Shown in pieces: positions 15,811 to 24,862 of a stretch of DNA of 64,000 bases. The notes under the pieces are model-generated. The model did no database searches. It had not been told where the DNA came from and was given only the letters and a program-made list of their open reading frames with translations. Both the position numbers and the translations under genes were made by a program. Position 1 is the first letter of the stretch; every line of letters begins with the position of its first letter. This DNA comes from Streptomyces scopuliridis RB72. Lineage in GTDB: Bacteria; Actinomycetota; Actinomycetes; Streptomycetales; Streptomycetaceae. The stretch covers positions 310,001-374,000 of the forward strand of contig NZ_JOEI01000002.1 of assembly GCF_000718095.1 (NCBI RefSeq). Reading direction: 5' to 3'.

Positions 15811-17540
15811 ATAGTAATCTCTGCGTCCACCGGGAGGACACCCGTGCCCTCCGCGGAACGGGACGGCGGCCGCACCACGCCGACGAGATGGACGTAGACC
15901 ACTGACGAGTTGACCCCGTCCAGCGCCAGTGCTTCGTTCGCGGTGTCGTCGTAGAACCCGCCGAGCCCCACCGAGGACTTGCCCAGCCACGTCGCGACGA
16001 GCGCCAGGTTCTGTGCGAGGTGGCCGCTCTCCTGCATGACGAGACGATAGGAGCGCAGGCCGTAGTGAAGTCGCTGGAACGTCAGGTCAGCCACCGTGAA
16101 GATCCACAGCGGGCAGTCGTCGACGTGCAGATTCCCGCCGGCCTTGGGCGGGAAGGCCACTCGCGGATCGGTGGCGGGCGCCATCCGCATCAGGTCGGCA
16201 CAGATGTCCCTGTCCCCCAGCTGCTCAAGCGCGTGTCCCTCCGGGTCATAGAGATAGGTGCCCCGCGCGAGTCCGTCGACGGCGTGGCAGTACAACAGGG
16301 TGCGCAGGGGGTAGCGTGTGCCGCCGCTCGGGTACGGCCTGACCGGGTAGGAGCTTTCCGTTCCTGGCATGGTCTTCCGGGCCGTGACGCCCGCCGAGAA
16401 GTACAGCAGCGCACTGAGTTCGCCAAGGGTGACGGGGCCTCCGTAAGAGCCGTACGCGCTGCGCCGGGCGAGGAGGACCTCCTCGAACCTCGGGACGTCC
16501 CGACCAGGTACCTGCGGTCGCCCAAGGTCGACGCGCGCCAGCACGGGCGGGAGTTCCTGGCGCCCCTCGGCCGTCGCGCCGGCCATATCGGGGCGCTGGT
16601 CCATGAGGCGGGCGTCGAAGTACTTGCTGTGCTCGTGCATTTGGCGGTCGACGGACGTCTGGGAGTCGGCGAAGAAAGGCTCGCGCGGTCCCGGGGAGAC
16701 GAGGTCCATGGACACCAGCCAGGCAACGTACGCCTCGTCATGCGCGCCGAGGCCCAGCTGGTCGAAGAGCAGCCGTACGAACGCACGGAGCACGTCACCG
16801 GGTGTCAGGTCGAGCCGCCCCGCCTCCCGCAGCCGTGTCAGCGATGTCCGCACGGCGCACTGCTGCCCGTACCAGGCCCCGGTCGTGGTCGTGGGCAGAG
16901 CGGTCTCCGCGCGGGTGGCGGCGTGCCGGTGCCGCCACTCCGCCTCGTTGCGGAAGTGGTCCTCCTCGGCGCGGGTCCGCGCGTCGGCGACGTCCGCCGT
17001 GCCGGCCAGCGAGGACGCGTGGCCGCGCAGCCACTGAACGGCCTTGCGCGGATCGGGCCCGGCGGCCAGAGCGGAGGCCAGCAGCAGAGCGGCGGCCGCG
17101 CGCAGCCGCTTCTCGCGCGACGGCGTCGCCCTGATCGTCTCGACGGCGGTTCGCGCGGCGTCCCCGAAGTGCTCCGCGCACACCGCGATTCCCTCGGCGC
17201 CGCCGAACGGGGCGGCGTCGGGCACATACGGAAGCTCGGCCATCTCCGGAGCCGAGCCGGTCGCGTTCGGTCCGGCGGACCGGACCGCCTCGATGAGCTC
17301 GGCCATGGTCCGCTCGTCCGCGTTCAGGACGTGCACGCGCAGCTGTTCCCCGTGCGCACCCGCGCGCTCCGGGAACCAACTCGCCACGGCACGATCGGCC
17401 ATGCGCCCGGCCGCCCAGGGCGCGACCACGGTGAGCAGCAGCCGCTCCGCGTATGCCTCGTCCTTGTCGAGGGAAATGTGCAGGGAACGCCAGGAGGGCG
17501 CCGCATCCCCTGTTCCGCCAATGCCGGTCATTGCCATCAT
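15807..17540 (-). CDS. Fusion of lantibiotic-dehydratase C-terminal-like domain with SagB-type dehydrogenase
   Basis: The 577-aa protein has two parts. Residues about 12-260 resemble the thiopeptide-type bacteriocin biosynthesis / SpaB C-terminal domain (SWRSLHISLDKDEAYAERLL, WFPERAG). Residues about 330-577 are an FMN nitroreductase-like SagB/McbC dehydrogenase (RRSAYGSYGGPVTLGELSALLYFSAG, YPSGGTRYPL, ESGHLAQNLALVATWLG). SagB-type enzymes oxidise thiazolines or oxazolines to azoles. Since the cluster's NRPSs load cysteine and I see no embedded Ox domain, this protein could oxidise a thiazoline in trans. The start MMAMTGIGG is preferred over a longer frame; other nearby ATGs are possible. Confidence 0.75.
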   Translation of the reverse strand: MMAMTGIGGTGDAAPSWRSLHISLDKDEAYAERLLLTVVAPWAAGRMADRAVASWFPERAGAHGEQLRVHVLNADERTMAELIEAVRSAGPNATGSAPEMAELPYVPDAAPFGGAEGIAVCAEHFGDAARTAVETIRATPSREKRLRAAAALLLASALAAGPDPRKAVQWLRGHASSLAGTADVADARTRAEEDHFRNEAEWRHRHAATRAETALPTTTTGAWYGQQCAVRTSLTRLREAGRLDLTPGDVLRAFVRLLFDQLGLGAHDEAYVAWLVSMDLVSPGPREPFFADSQTSVDRQMHEHSKYFDARLMDQRPDMAGATAEGRQELPPVLARVDLGRPQVPGRDVPRFEEVLLARRSAYGSYGGPVTLGELSALLYFSAGVTARKTMPGTESSYPVRPYPSGGTRYPLRTLLYCHAVDGLARGTYLYDPEGHALEQLGDRDICADLMRMAPATDPRVAFPPKAGGNLHVDDCPLWIFTVADLTFQRLHYGLRSYRLVMQESGHLAQNLALVATWLGKSSVGLGGFYDDTANEALALDGVNSSVVYVHLVGVVRPPSRSAEGTGVLPVDAEITI

Positions 17541-17917
17541 TCCGTCATCCGTCCTCGGTCCGCAGATACCTGCAGAATAAATCGGCCTCGCGCCGGAATT
17601 GGTGACGATAGCCGCGCCGATGTCCCGGCCACAAGCCCTCCGGATCATCGGAAAGAATAGCAATTTGGGATATTCTCGCAAGAGTTCCGTCATGCAAAAC
17701 TGCTCGTCAAAACACTTGGGGGGCGACCTTTTCCCGAGAAAGCCGACCGCGACAGAATGCGAACGCCATAAGACCTCGGTGAACACTCTTGACCGGTATC
17801 CGGGCCCAATTGACCGCCCTGACGCGCGCTCGTGCCCGGTGGCGATGACCGTGGCGGAAAACAGCCTTCCCGGCTCTCCATGAGGGTCGGGGACACCAGC
17901 TCGGGAGGGACTCGGAC
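17541..17917. other. Divergent intergenic region between SagB fusion and monooxygenase operon
   Basis: The 377-bp AT-richer spacer separates divergent transcripts. It holds a weak plus-strand SARP-like box at 17656-17677 and the GGGAGGGA ribosome site of the monooxygenase. No credible gene is seen. Confidence 0.55.
17656..17677 (+). promoter_or_regulatory. Weak SARP-like box upstream of the monooxygenase operon
   Basis: The plus-strand core GCAATTTGGGA matches the sugar-operon box (GCAATCTGGGA) at 10 of 11 positions. The flanking heptamers AATAGCA and GGGATAT are imperfect, and the site lies about 240 bp before the gene. Confidence 0.3.
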
Positions 17918-19096
17918 ATGAAGTCGATCAAGGTACTCATCGCCGGCGGGGGGATCGGCGGACTGGCGCTCGCTGTCGCCCTGCGCGAACGCGGGATCTC
18001 CGCGGAAGTGTTCGAGCGCGCGAAGGGGTTCGGCAACACCGGCTCGGGGATCGAGCTGACGCCCAACGGCGTCAAGTCGGTGGACCGCATCAGCCCCCGG
18101 CTCGGCGAGGCCGTGCGGAGCACGGGATGGTCCAGCGACCGGCATGCCGCCGACATGCCGATCATGTCCTGGGACGGCAAGCTCCTGAAGAGCCGCGAGG
18201 TCGGCAACTTCCCGGCGAAATGGGGTGCCCCGATGATCGGCATCCTCCGGGCCGACCTGCACCGGATCCTGGCCGAGGCGGTGCACCGGCCGGGGCCGGC
18301 GCCGGTGACGGTCCATCACCAGGCCACTGTGATGGCGGCGTCGAGCGCCGGTGACACTGCCACGGTGCGGCTGGCCGACGGCCGCACCGTCACCGGCGAT
18401 CTGGTCGTCGGGGCCGACGGCGTGCGCTCCACCATGCGGTCGCTGGTCGCCGGTGAGGTGCCGCCGCGCTATCTCGGGTTCACCTCCATCCGTGGCATCT
18501 CCAAGCGGCCGGCCCAGCACGGTGACGGCTTCGTCTTCGTCGGGCCCGGCGGCCACTTCTTCGCCGAGGCATTCGACGACACGCGCCTCTTCTGGACGGC
18601 CACTGTCAATGCCCCCGAGCACAGCTGGCCGGCCAAGCCCGTCGAGCGGGCCAAGGCCGATCTGCTGGAGCTGTGGGGAGAGTGGTCCGCTCCCCTGCCG
18701 GAAACAGTCGCCTCCTGCGCCCTGGAGGACATGGTCGTCACCGACGTCCACGACTGCCCGCCCCTGAAGCGCTGGCACACCGGCAGGCTCGCACTGCTCG
18801 GCGACGCCGCGCACCCGATCGGACCGGTCCTGGGCCAGGGCGCCAACATGGCACTTGAGGACGTCGCCAGCCTGGCCTGCCTCCTGACCGAGCATGACGT
18901 GCCTGCCGCCCTGCGCCACTACGGACGCATCCGCTCGCAGCGCGCCAACAAGATCGTCCAGCACTCGCGGCTGATCGCGCGGCTGGGGCACACCACCAAC
19001 CCCCTCGTGGGCCGGCTCCGCGACGCGCTGATCAAGTCCATGAAGCGTCGCGAGGAGACCTACCGGGACAAGGAACTCTTCAGTTACAGCCCGTGA
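17918..19096 (+). CDS. FAD-dependent monooxygenase (class A, PHBH-like)
   Basis: This 392-aa flavoprotein hydroxylase has the N-terminal GxGxxG motif (IAGGGIGGLALAVALRERG), the middle DG motif (LVVGADGVRSTMR) and the C-terminal GD motif (LGDAAHPIGPVLGQGANMALED), all canonical for single-component aromatic-type monooxygenases. ATG 17918 has a GGGAGGGA site. It leads an operon with a methyltransferase and a glycosyltransferase, which suggests it installs a hydroxyl used by one of them. It could equally serve as a Baeyer-Villiger or epoxidising enzyme. Confidence 0.88.
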   Translation: MKSIKVLIAGGGIGGLALAVALRERGISAEVFERAKGFGNTGSGIELTPNGVKSVDRISPRLGEAVRSTGWSSDRHAADMPIMSWDGKLLKSREVGNFPAKWGAPMIGILRADLHRILAEAVHRPGPAPVTVHHQATVMAASSAGDTATVRLADGRTVTGDLVVGADGVRSTMRSLVAGEVPPRYLGFTSIRGISKRPAQHGDGFVFVGPGGHFFAEAFDDTRLFWTATVNAPEHSWPAKPVERAKADLLELWGEWSAPLPETVASCALEDMVVTDVHDCPPLKRWHTGRLALLGDAAHPIGPVLGQGANMALEDVASLACLLTEHDVPAALRHYGRIRSQRANKIVQHSRLIARLGHTTNPLVGRLRDALIKSMKRREETYRDKELFSYSP

Positions 19097-19155
19097 CAGT
19101 CAACGACGACCACAACGTTCCGACACCGCCGGCTCCACCACAGCAGAGGAAGACG

Positions 19156-19941
19156 ATGACCAACCTCGCCGACTACGTATTCCACAACGTCCCCGCCCAG
19201 TTGAGCCCGCTTGAGGAGTTCCTCGACCCCTTCACCCGCGCCGAACTCGGCGAGATAGCGCCGGGCACGGGCGGCCACTACCTCGATCTCGGAGCCGGCG
19301 GCGGTTCGGTGACGAGGATGCTGTCCGAGCTGGCCGGCGAGACCGGCCGTGTCGAAGCCATCGACCAGGACACCCACATGGTCCCCCAGGGGCCGAACAT
19401 CGGGATCCACACCCAGGACCTGAGCAGCGGTGAACCGCTCGCGGCGGAGGGTCCGTTCGACCTCATCCACGGCAGGCTGCTGACCCACCACCTGGAGAAC
19501 CGGGTGGAGTTCGTCCACCGTCTGGCCGGCTCGCTGAAGCCGGGGGGCTGGCTGCTGCTGGGGGAGTTCGTCCGCTCGACACCACGGGTGGTGTCCGCAC
19601 CCAGCGAGGAGCACGCCGCGGTCTTCACGCGTGTCCTGGACGGACTGTACGACGTGATGACGGCTCGTCACACACATGGCGGCTGGGGCCACGAGGTCCA
19701 CAGGACCATGCTCGACGCCGGTCTCTCCTCCGTGCGCACCCGCTGGCACTTCGAGAGCTGGACGGGTGGCGACTACGGCTGCCGGCTGTACGAGAACAAC
19801 GTCAGCCAGAAGCGCGACGCCATGATCGAGGCCGGCTTCGACGCCTCCGACATCGACCTCTTCCTCAAGGACCTGATGCACAACAAGGCCATGGTCGTGC
19901 GAAGCCACGAGTTCGTCTCCATCCGCGGCCGGCGTGTCTGA
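19156..19941 (+). CDS. SAM-dependent methyltransferase (class I)
   Basis: This protein of about 261 aa carries the SAM-binding motif YLDLGAGGGSVTRML near residue 40, then an acidic residue after the second strand (VEAIDQD) and the post-motif LKPGGWLLLGEFV. I chose ATG 19156 for its GAGGA ribosome site. An in-frame GTG at 19093 that overlaps the monooxygenase stop is an alternative and would add 21 residues. Its acceptor is probably the product scaffold, since the sugar N-methyltransferase is encoded elsewhere. O-, N- or C-methylation cannot be distinguished here. Confidence 0.85.
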   Translation: MTNLADYVFHNVPAQLSPLEEFLDPFTRAELGEIAPGTGGHYLDLGAGGGSVTRMLSELAGETGRVEAIDQDTHMVPQGPNIGIHTQDLSSGEPLAAEGPFDLIHGRLLTHHLENRVEFVHRLAGSLKPGGWLLLGEFVRSTPRVVSAPSEEHAAVFTRVLDGLYDVMTARHTHGGWGHEVHRTMLDAGLSSVRTRWHFESWTGGDYGCRLYENNVSQKRDAMIEAGFDASDIDLFLKDLMHNKAMVVRSHEFVSIRGRRV

Positions 19942-19954
19942 GGGAGGTCTTGTC

Positions 19955-21148
19955 GTGGGCAGCAGCAGCCGCCACATCGCCTTCTTCAACGTCCCGGCGC
20001 CAGGGCACCTCGCGCCCACTCTCGCGGTCGTCGAGGAGTTGGTCCGCCGGGGACACCGGGTGAGCTACCCGGCCACCGCGGCGTTCGCGAAGGAGGTCGG
20101 TTCCACCGGCGCGACCGTCATCCCGTACGAGTCCACCATCGACGTACAGAGGGACTTTCCTCCGGGTACGGACAACTGGCTGGCCAGAGTTCTGCTGAGC
20201 GGGGTGCGCGAGGGGATCGCCACCACGCAGCTGTTCGACGCCCACTTCGCGGACGACCGCCCGGACGCCGTCGTCTACGACGGCTACGTGCGGTGGATCG
20301 GCGAGCTGCTCGGGGAGAAGTGGCGTGTCCCGGCGGTACGGCTCTTCCCGGTGGGGTGTGTCAGTCAGCACGTCACGCCGGCCGCCATCGGCGACGCCGC
20401 CTACGCCGAGCTCCGGAGCGAGATGCAACGGTACGCGGCGATGAACGGCGTCGACCCGGAGGTGGCCTTCCACCAGCTGAAGGGCGACCCCGAGGCGCTC
20501 AAGATCGTCTTCTATCCGAGCAGGTTCGGCTACATCGATGCCGAGACCGACGACAAGTTCGTCTTCGCCGGGCCCTGTCTGCGCGTGGAGAACCCGGAAG
20601 AGGCCTGGCAGCCTCCCGCGAGCGGGAAGCCGGTCGCTCTGGTCTCGCTGGGCACCAGTTTCAACCAACAGCCCGAGCTGTTCCGGATGTGCGTCGAGGC
20701 CTTCGAGGGACTGCCGTGGCACGTGGTGATCGCGGTGGGTCCGGGAGTCGACCCGGCCGACATCGGACCGCTGCCGGCCGACGTCGAGACGCATACCTGG
20801 GTACCGTTCCAGTCCGTGCTGGAGCACGCCCGGCTCACCGTCTGCTCCGGCGGAACCGGGACGGTGATGCACTCACTGCACGCGGGCACCCCGCTGGTGG
20901 TGATGCCGCAGCTGGCCGCGGCAGACGGTCTGGCGCGCCAGCTCGCGGATTTCGGTGTCGCACGCGTGATCGGCCGGGACGAGACGTCCGCGAGCGCGAT
21001 CCGCGCCGCGGTGCTGGACATCGAGGCCGACGACACCGTACGGGCGGCGACCCAGGACATGCAGGAGCACATCCGTGAGTCCGGCGGAGCGGTGCGTGCG
21101 GCGGACGAGATCCTGGCCCATGTCGAACGTGAGACCGCCGCGCGTTAG
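19955..21148 (+). CDS. Glycosyltransferase, MGT (macrolide glycosyltransferase) family
   Basis: This 397-aa GT-B enzyme of the GT1/MGT type begins HIAFFNVPAPGHLAPTLAVV, as in OleD and OleI. Its C-terminal nucleotide-sugar region is CSGGTGTVMHSLHAGTPLVV followed by MPQLAA. It is the only glycosyltransferase in the window, so it is the best candidate to attach the dimethylamino sugar. MGT members also glucosylate antibiotics for self-protection, so a resistance role with UDP-glucose is a real alternative. No activator protein of the DesVIII type is encoded beside it. GTG 19955 has an AGGGAGG site and overlaps no other start; a GTG at 19934 is less likely. Confidence 0.87.
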   Translation: MGSSSRHIAFFNVPAPGHLAPTLAVVEELVRRGHRVSYPATAAFAKEVGSTGATVIPYESTIDVQRDFPPGTDNWLARVLLSGVREGIATTQLFDAHFADDRPDAVVYDGYVRWIGELLGEKWRVPAVRLFPVGCVSQHVTPAAIGDAAYAELRSEMQRYAAMNGVDPEVAFHQLKGDPEALKIVFYPSRFGYIDAETDDKFVFAGPCLRVENPEEAWQPPASGKPVALVSLGTSFNQQPELFRMCVEAFEGLPWHVVIAVGPGVDPADIGPLPADVETHTWVPFQSVLEHARLTVCSGGTGTVMHSLHAGTPLVVMPQLAAADGLARQLADFGVARVIGRDETSASAIRAAVLDIEADDTVRAATQDMQEHIRESGGAVRAADEILAHVERETAAR

Positions 21149-21201
21149 GGGCCCGCAGGCTCAGCGGCGATGCGCCTGTCCGGTCCGGGCAGACCGTGGA
21201 C

Positions 21202-21242
21202 GAGGGCTCCTGAAGCCGGCGGAACCGGCTTCAGGAGCCCTC
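21202..21242. terminator. Bidirectional terminator overlapping the TetR 2 stop
   Basis: A long perfect stem (arms starting 21202 with GAGGGCTCCTGAAGCCG and ending 21242 with the complement) lies between the convergent glycosyltransferase and TetR genes. Its right arm includes the last codons of the TetR gene. Confidence 0.8.
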
Positions 21243-21941
21243 GTAGTCGGTGCCCGAGAGCTGTTGGGCGAAGTTGATCAGCTCGGTCTCGAAGAGAGCG
21301 CCGCTGTCGGTCACCGCCCAGGCCATGTGCCCGAAGATCTCCATCGCGATGAAGCCGTAGAGCCTCGCCCAGACAGCGAGGAAGGCGAAGATCACCGGGA
21401 GGCCGAGCCCCTCCTGGCCGTCGAGGTAGTCCCGCAAACCTGGTGCGAGCCGGCCCTCGATGAGCTCGACCGACGGGACCCGGAGGGCGCCGCGCCGCTC
21501 CAGCTCCGCGATCTCACCGAGGAACGTGACGCCCACGCACGCGGGCGCGTAATCCGGTTCGTCCGGGTCCGGACCGCCCTCGATGCCCGACGGAGGCGGG
21601 CCGAGCATGAGACCGAACTCCGCGCGGTGCTCCAGCCCCCAGGCACGGAACGCGCGCGCCATCGCCATCAGCCGCAGCAGCGGATCGCCGCCGGGCACAC
21701 TGTCGCGCGCCTTCGTGGTGGCCTCGCCCAGTTCCTCGAAGAGATCGCTGCGCATGCCCGCCACCAGTGCGTCCAGGCTCGGGAAGTAGCGGTAGAGCGC
21801 CGAGGGCGTCATCCCCATCTCCCGGGAGATGGCGCGCAGGGAGACGGCCGGCACCCCTCCCTTCACCAGGAGCTGCCGGGCCACTTCCTTGATCTCCGCC
21901 ACGGCGGACGCCCGCCGCTTCTCACGCCAGTTCGATGACAT
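21231..21941 (-). CDS. TetR-family repressor, likely of the adjacent ABC exporter
   Basis: The 236-aa protein has a TetR HTH (residues about 14-62, EIKEVARQLLVKGGVPAVSL, then ISREMGMTPSALYRYFPS) and a C-terminal ligand domain (AFRAWGLEHRAEFGLMLG). It is transcribed divergently from the exporter operon, separated by a 133-bp region with long inverted repeats. This is the classic layout for a drug-responsive repressor. The ATG at 21941 gives the standard N-terminus. The pathway product is a plausible inducer. Confidence 0.92.
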   Translation of the reverse strand: MSSNWREKRRASAVAEIKEVARQLLVKGGVPAVSLRAISREMGMTPSALYRYFPSLDALVAGMRSDLFEELGEATTKARDSVPGGDPLLRLMAMARAFRAWGLEHRAEFGLMLGPPPSGIEGGPDPDEPDYAPACVGVTFLGEIAELERRGALRVPSVELIEGRLAPGLRDYLDGQEGLGLPVIFAFLAVWARLYGFIAMEIFGHMAWAVTDSGALFETELINFAQQLSGTDYEGS

Positions 21942-21984
21942 CCGCCTGCCCGCTTCTTCGTGTCCGACCTGCACACAGCATTCC

Positions 21985-22040
21985 ACGAGAACACCCTTGA
22001 CATTAGAGTACAGCACATGCAAAGTAAATGCTGTTCTCGT
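21985..22040. promoter_or_regulatory. Divergent exporter/TetR operator region
   Basis: Long-range inverted repeats ACGAGAACA (21985-21993) and TGTTCTCGT (22032-22040) enclose a -35-like TTGACA (21997-22002) and a smaller repeat ACAGCA...TGCTGT (22010-22034). The layout suggests TetR binding over both promoters. Confidence 0.55.
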
Positions 22041-22074
22041 TTCGGTGCGCTGTTTACCCGATGAAGGTGCGAAT

Positions 22075-23067
22075 GTGAGTACGCAAACCCAGGCACCAGC
22101 CGGTTCCGACCGGCCAGGAGCAGTCACGGCCACGCCCGCGATCGAGATCAGCGGGCTCACCAAGACGTACGGCTCGTCGGACACGCCGTCCGTCAACAAC
22201 ATCTCCCTGTCGGTCCCGGCCGGCACCGTCTTCGGCTTCCTGGGCCCGAACGGTGCCGGCAAGACGACCACCATCAAGATCCTTGCCGGGCTGCTGGCCG
22301 CCACGTCGGGCAAGACACTGCTGAACGGCTACGACGTCACCCGACGGCGCTCCGCCACGATGCAGCAGTTCGGCGCGGTCCTGGAGGGCTCGCGCAACGT
22401 CTACTGGACGCTCTCCGCCTGGCAGAACCTGCTGTACTTCGGGCGGCTGAAGGGCATGCGCGGCGCCGATGCGCGCGACCGCGCCGAGGAACTCCTGAAG
22501 GGCCTCGACCTCTGGGAGCGCCGCGACGAGAAGGTCGGCGGCTACTCCCGCGGCATGCAGCAGAAGGTCGCCGTGGCCGCCGCGCTGATCGCCGACCCGC
22601 CCATCGTGCTGCTGGACGAGCCCACGATCGGACTGGACGTCGAGGCGACCCGCACCGTCATGGAGTGGATCCGCACGATGGCACGGGACCGCGGCAAGAC
22701 GGTCCTCCTCACCACTCACCAGATGAACGTGGTCGAGGAGCTGTGCGACCGGGTGGCCGTGATCCGGAAGGGCGAGGTCGTCGCCGACCTGCCGACCGAC
22801 CAGCTGCTCGCCCAGTTCCGTGAGCGGGACAAGTACGAGGTGCGCGTCGAGGGAAACCTGCCGGAGCTCTCACTTCCGTCCGGCTTCACCGCCCGGAGCG
22901 TCGAGGGCACGACGATCATCTCGGGGCGCGTGAGCGACCCGCAGCAGGTCTACACGCTCGTCGACCGGTTACGCGACCAGCACGCGGTGGTGCAGTCGCT
23001 GTCCCAGGTGCAGCCGGACCTTGAGGACGTCTTCATGGGTCTCATCAAGGCGCCCGCCCATGACTAG
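22075..23067 (+). CDS. ABC-2 exporter ATP-binding subunit
   Basis: The 330-aa ATPase of the DrrA/CcmA type has Walker [11 protein letters not shown], signature YSRGMQQKV (in the usual LSGGQ place), Walker [10 protein letters not shown] and the H-loop TTHQM. GTG 22075 is chosen because the nearest upstream ATG runs into a stop. It overlaps the next gene by 8 bp. With two permeases it probably exports the cluster product and gives self-resistance. Confidence 0.93.
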   Translation: MSTQTQAPAGSDRPGAVTATPAIEISGLTKTYGSSDTPSVNNISLSVPAGTVFGFLGPNGAGKTTTIKILAGLLAATSGKTLLNGYDVTRRRSATMQQFGAVLEGSRNVYWTLSAWQNLLYFGRLKGMRGADARDRAEELLKGLDLWERRDEKVGGYSRGMQQKVAVAAALIADPPIVLLDEPTIGLDVEATRTVMEWIRTMARDRGKTVLLTTHQMNVVEELCDRVAVIRKGEVVADLPTDQLLAQFRERDKYEVRVEGNLPELSLPSGFTARSVEGTTIISGRVSDPQQVYTLVDRLRDQHAVVQSLSQVQPDLEDVFMGLIKAPAHD

Positions 23068-23917
23068 CGTCGCGCCCGCCGCCACCGAACGGCCGGGCCG
23101 GCCGGCCCGTACCGACTGGAAGCTGACCCCTCGCACCGGTCTGAGCGTGATGCGAGCGGAGGTCCGCAAGGGACTGCTGTCGCAGCTGGCCCACCCCGTG
23201 GGGCACATCATCATGCTGGTCATCAGCACGGTGCTGTACCTCGGCATGCAGTATGTGATGGGGCAGGGCACGCTCCGCAGGGAGCTGATCCCGGAGACGC
23301 TCGTCGCCATCAGCGGCTACTGGTTCCTGCACTACGGCAGCCTGGTCATGGTGGCGGACCTCGTCGAGGAGAAGCGGGGCGGCACCTACTCCCAGAGCCA
23401 TATGTCGCCCGCGCCTCCCTGGGTCTTCATGCTGGGCCGGCTTGTCACCGCGTCCCTGATGGGGCTCATGGTGGCCGTGGTCGCCACGCTGGTGCCGATG
23501 CTCGTGACCGGCGTGACGATTCCGCTGAAGGCCGCCGCGCTGGTGCCCTACGCCCTGGTCGTCGTCAATGTCCTGGCGTTCACCTTCGTACTCGCGGCCA
23601 TCGCCGTCAGCTCCCCCATGGTCGGCGCCCTGCACTCGCTGTTCACGTCACTGGTCATCCTGCTGAACGGCTCGATGATGCCGCTCGCTCTCTACCCGGA
23701 CTGGCTGGCGGTGGTGGCGCGGTTCCTGCCGACCACCCTGGGGGTCGAGGCGACCACGAAGGTGCTCTTCGACGGGAAGTCGCTCGGGGACATCTGGTCC
23801 GACGGGACTCTGCCGTGGCTGCTCGCCTACACCTTCGCGCTCGTCCTCTTCGGAGGATGGCTCTTCTCCCGAAACCACCGCAGAGCCGTGCGCGACGGCC
23901 GGCTCGGCCAGTACTGA
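23060..23917 (+). CDS. ABC-2 exporter permease 1
   Basis: This 285-aa permease of about six helices (for example GHIIMLVISTVLYLGM, GLMVAVVATLVPMLV) belongs to the ABC-2 family. ATG 23060 overlaps the ATPase stop. Two different permease genes follow one ATPase gene, so the transporter is probably a heterodimeric channel. Confidence 0.9.
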   Translation: MTSVAPAATERPGRPARTDWKLTPRTGLSVMRAEVRKGLLSQLAHPVGHIIMLVISTVLYLGMQYVMGQGTLRRELIPETLVAISGYWFLHYGSLVMVADLVEEKRGGTYSQSHMSPAPPWVFMLGRLVTASLMGLMVAVVATLVPMLVTGVTIPLKAAALVPYALVVVNVLAFTFVLAAIAVSSPMVGALHSLFTSLVILLNGSMMPLALYPDWLAVVARFLPTTLGVEATTKVLFDGKSLGDIWSDGTLPWLLAYTFALVLFGGWLFSRNHRRAVRDGRLGQY

Positions 23918-23935
23918 AATGAGCGGGGACCGACC

Positions 23936-24799
23936 ATGACGACGCTCACTCCAACAGCCGGCCGCACCGGTCCGGCGAACACGGCGGACCGCCCGGGCGC
24001 CGCCACCTACCTCAACGGCTTCAGCAACGAAGTGCACAAGGGCCTGCTGAACCTGAGGGCGGGGTGGCGCGAGGTCCTGATCCAGATGATCACCTTCCCC
24101 GTCTTCTTCCTGCTGCTCGTCCTGTTCATGGGGCGCGGGCAGCTGCGGGACGAACTGCTCCTGCCGGGCCTTCTCGGCATGGTCTCGCTCACCTTCATCC
24201 ACGAGCAGGTGAACCGGGCTTTCTGGAGCTATCTCGGAGACATGCAGTCGGGCGTGCTGGAACAGACGTACCTCACGCCGCTGCCCTCGTGGACGCTCAT
24301 CCTCGGCCGCCAGGTGGCCGCCGTCGTTTCGGCTCTGCCGAGCGCCCTGTCCGTCCTCCTGGTGGGCGTGATCACCATCGAGGCGAGGGGCGGCGACATG
24401 CCCTTCGACGTACAGATCCTGGTGCCACTCACGTCCATCGTCCTGGGTACCTGCGGACTCGCGCTGATCCTGTGCGGTCTGACGCTGGTGTACAAGCGCA
24501 TCGAGATCATCACGCAGTTCTCGATGGCCGTGTGGTTCATCGCGGGCGGCACGTTCGTCCCGCTGGACAACATGCCGGACGTGACCGCCTTCCTCAGCCG
24601 GCTCCTCGTACCGATCGCCCCGGGCATCGAGGCCATCCGTGACATCCTCGTGGGCGGCCATTCGCTGACCGGTCTGGAGACCGGCTGGGGCCTGTGGTGG
24701 GTGATCCTCCAGCCGATTGTGCTCATCGGAATCGGCGTAGTCCTCTTCGGCCGTCTGGAGCAAGTCGCCAGGCGCCGGGGAACCCTCGGCCGGTACTGA
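23936..24799 (+). CDS. ABC-2 exporter permease 2
   Basis: This 287-aa ABC-2 permease starts 18 bp after permease 1 (ribosome site GCGGGGAC). It contains FPVFFLLLVLFMG near residue 55 and a C-terminal helix PIVLIGIGVVLFGRLEQ. It is the last gene of the exporter operon and is followed by a hairpin. Confidence 0.9.
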   Translation: MTTLTPTAGRTGPANTADRPGAATYLNGFSNEVHKGLLNLRAGWREVLIQMITFPVFFLLLVLFMGRGQLRDELLLPGLLGMVSLTFIHEQVNRAFWSYLGDMQSGVLEQTYLTPLPSWTLILGRQVAAVVSALPSALSVLLVGVITIEARGGDMPFDVQILVPLTSIVLGTCGLALILCGLTLVYKRIEIITQFSMAVWFIAGGTFVPLDNMPDVTAFLSRLLVPIAPGIEAIRDILVGGHSLTGLETGWGLWWVILQPIVLIGIGVVLFGRLEQVARRRGTLGRY

Positions 24800-24829
24800 C
24801 ACCGGCCCGAGAGCCCTCCGGGCCGTCAG
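24797..24829. terminator. Terminator between exporter operon and NRPS operon
   Basis: The stem GGCCCG/CGGGCC (24804-24809 with 24819-24824) is extended by CTGAC/GTCAG outside. It lies between convergent operons. Confidence 0.6.
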
Positions 24830-24862
24830 CGACACGGCACACACACCCGTCCGGCTTCGCCC

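Noticed and set aside
17599..17883. 94-aa plus-strand ORF in the SagB/monooxygenase spacer as a RiPP precursor
   Set aside because: It has no ribosome site, core-like pattern or family match, and it spans a promoter region.
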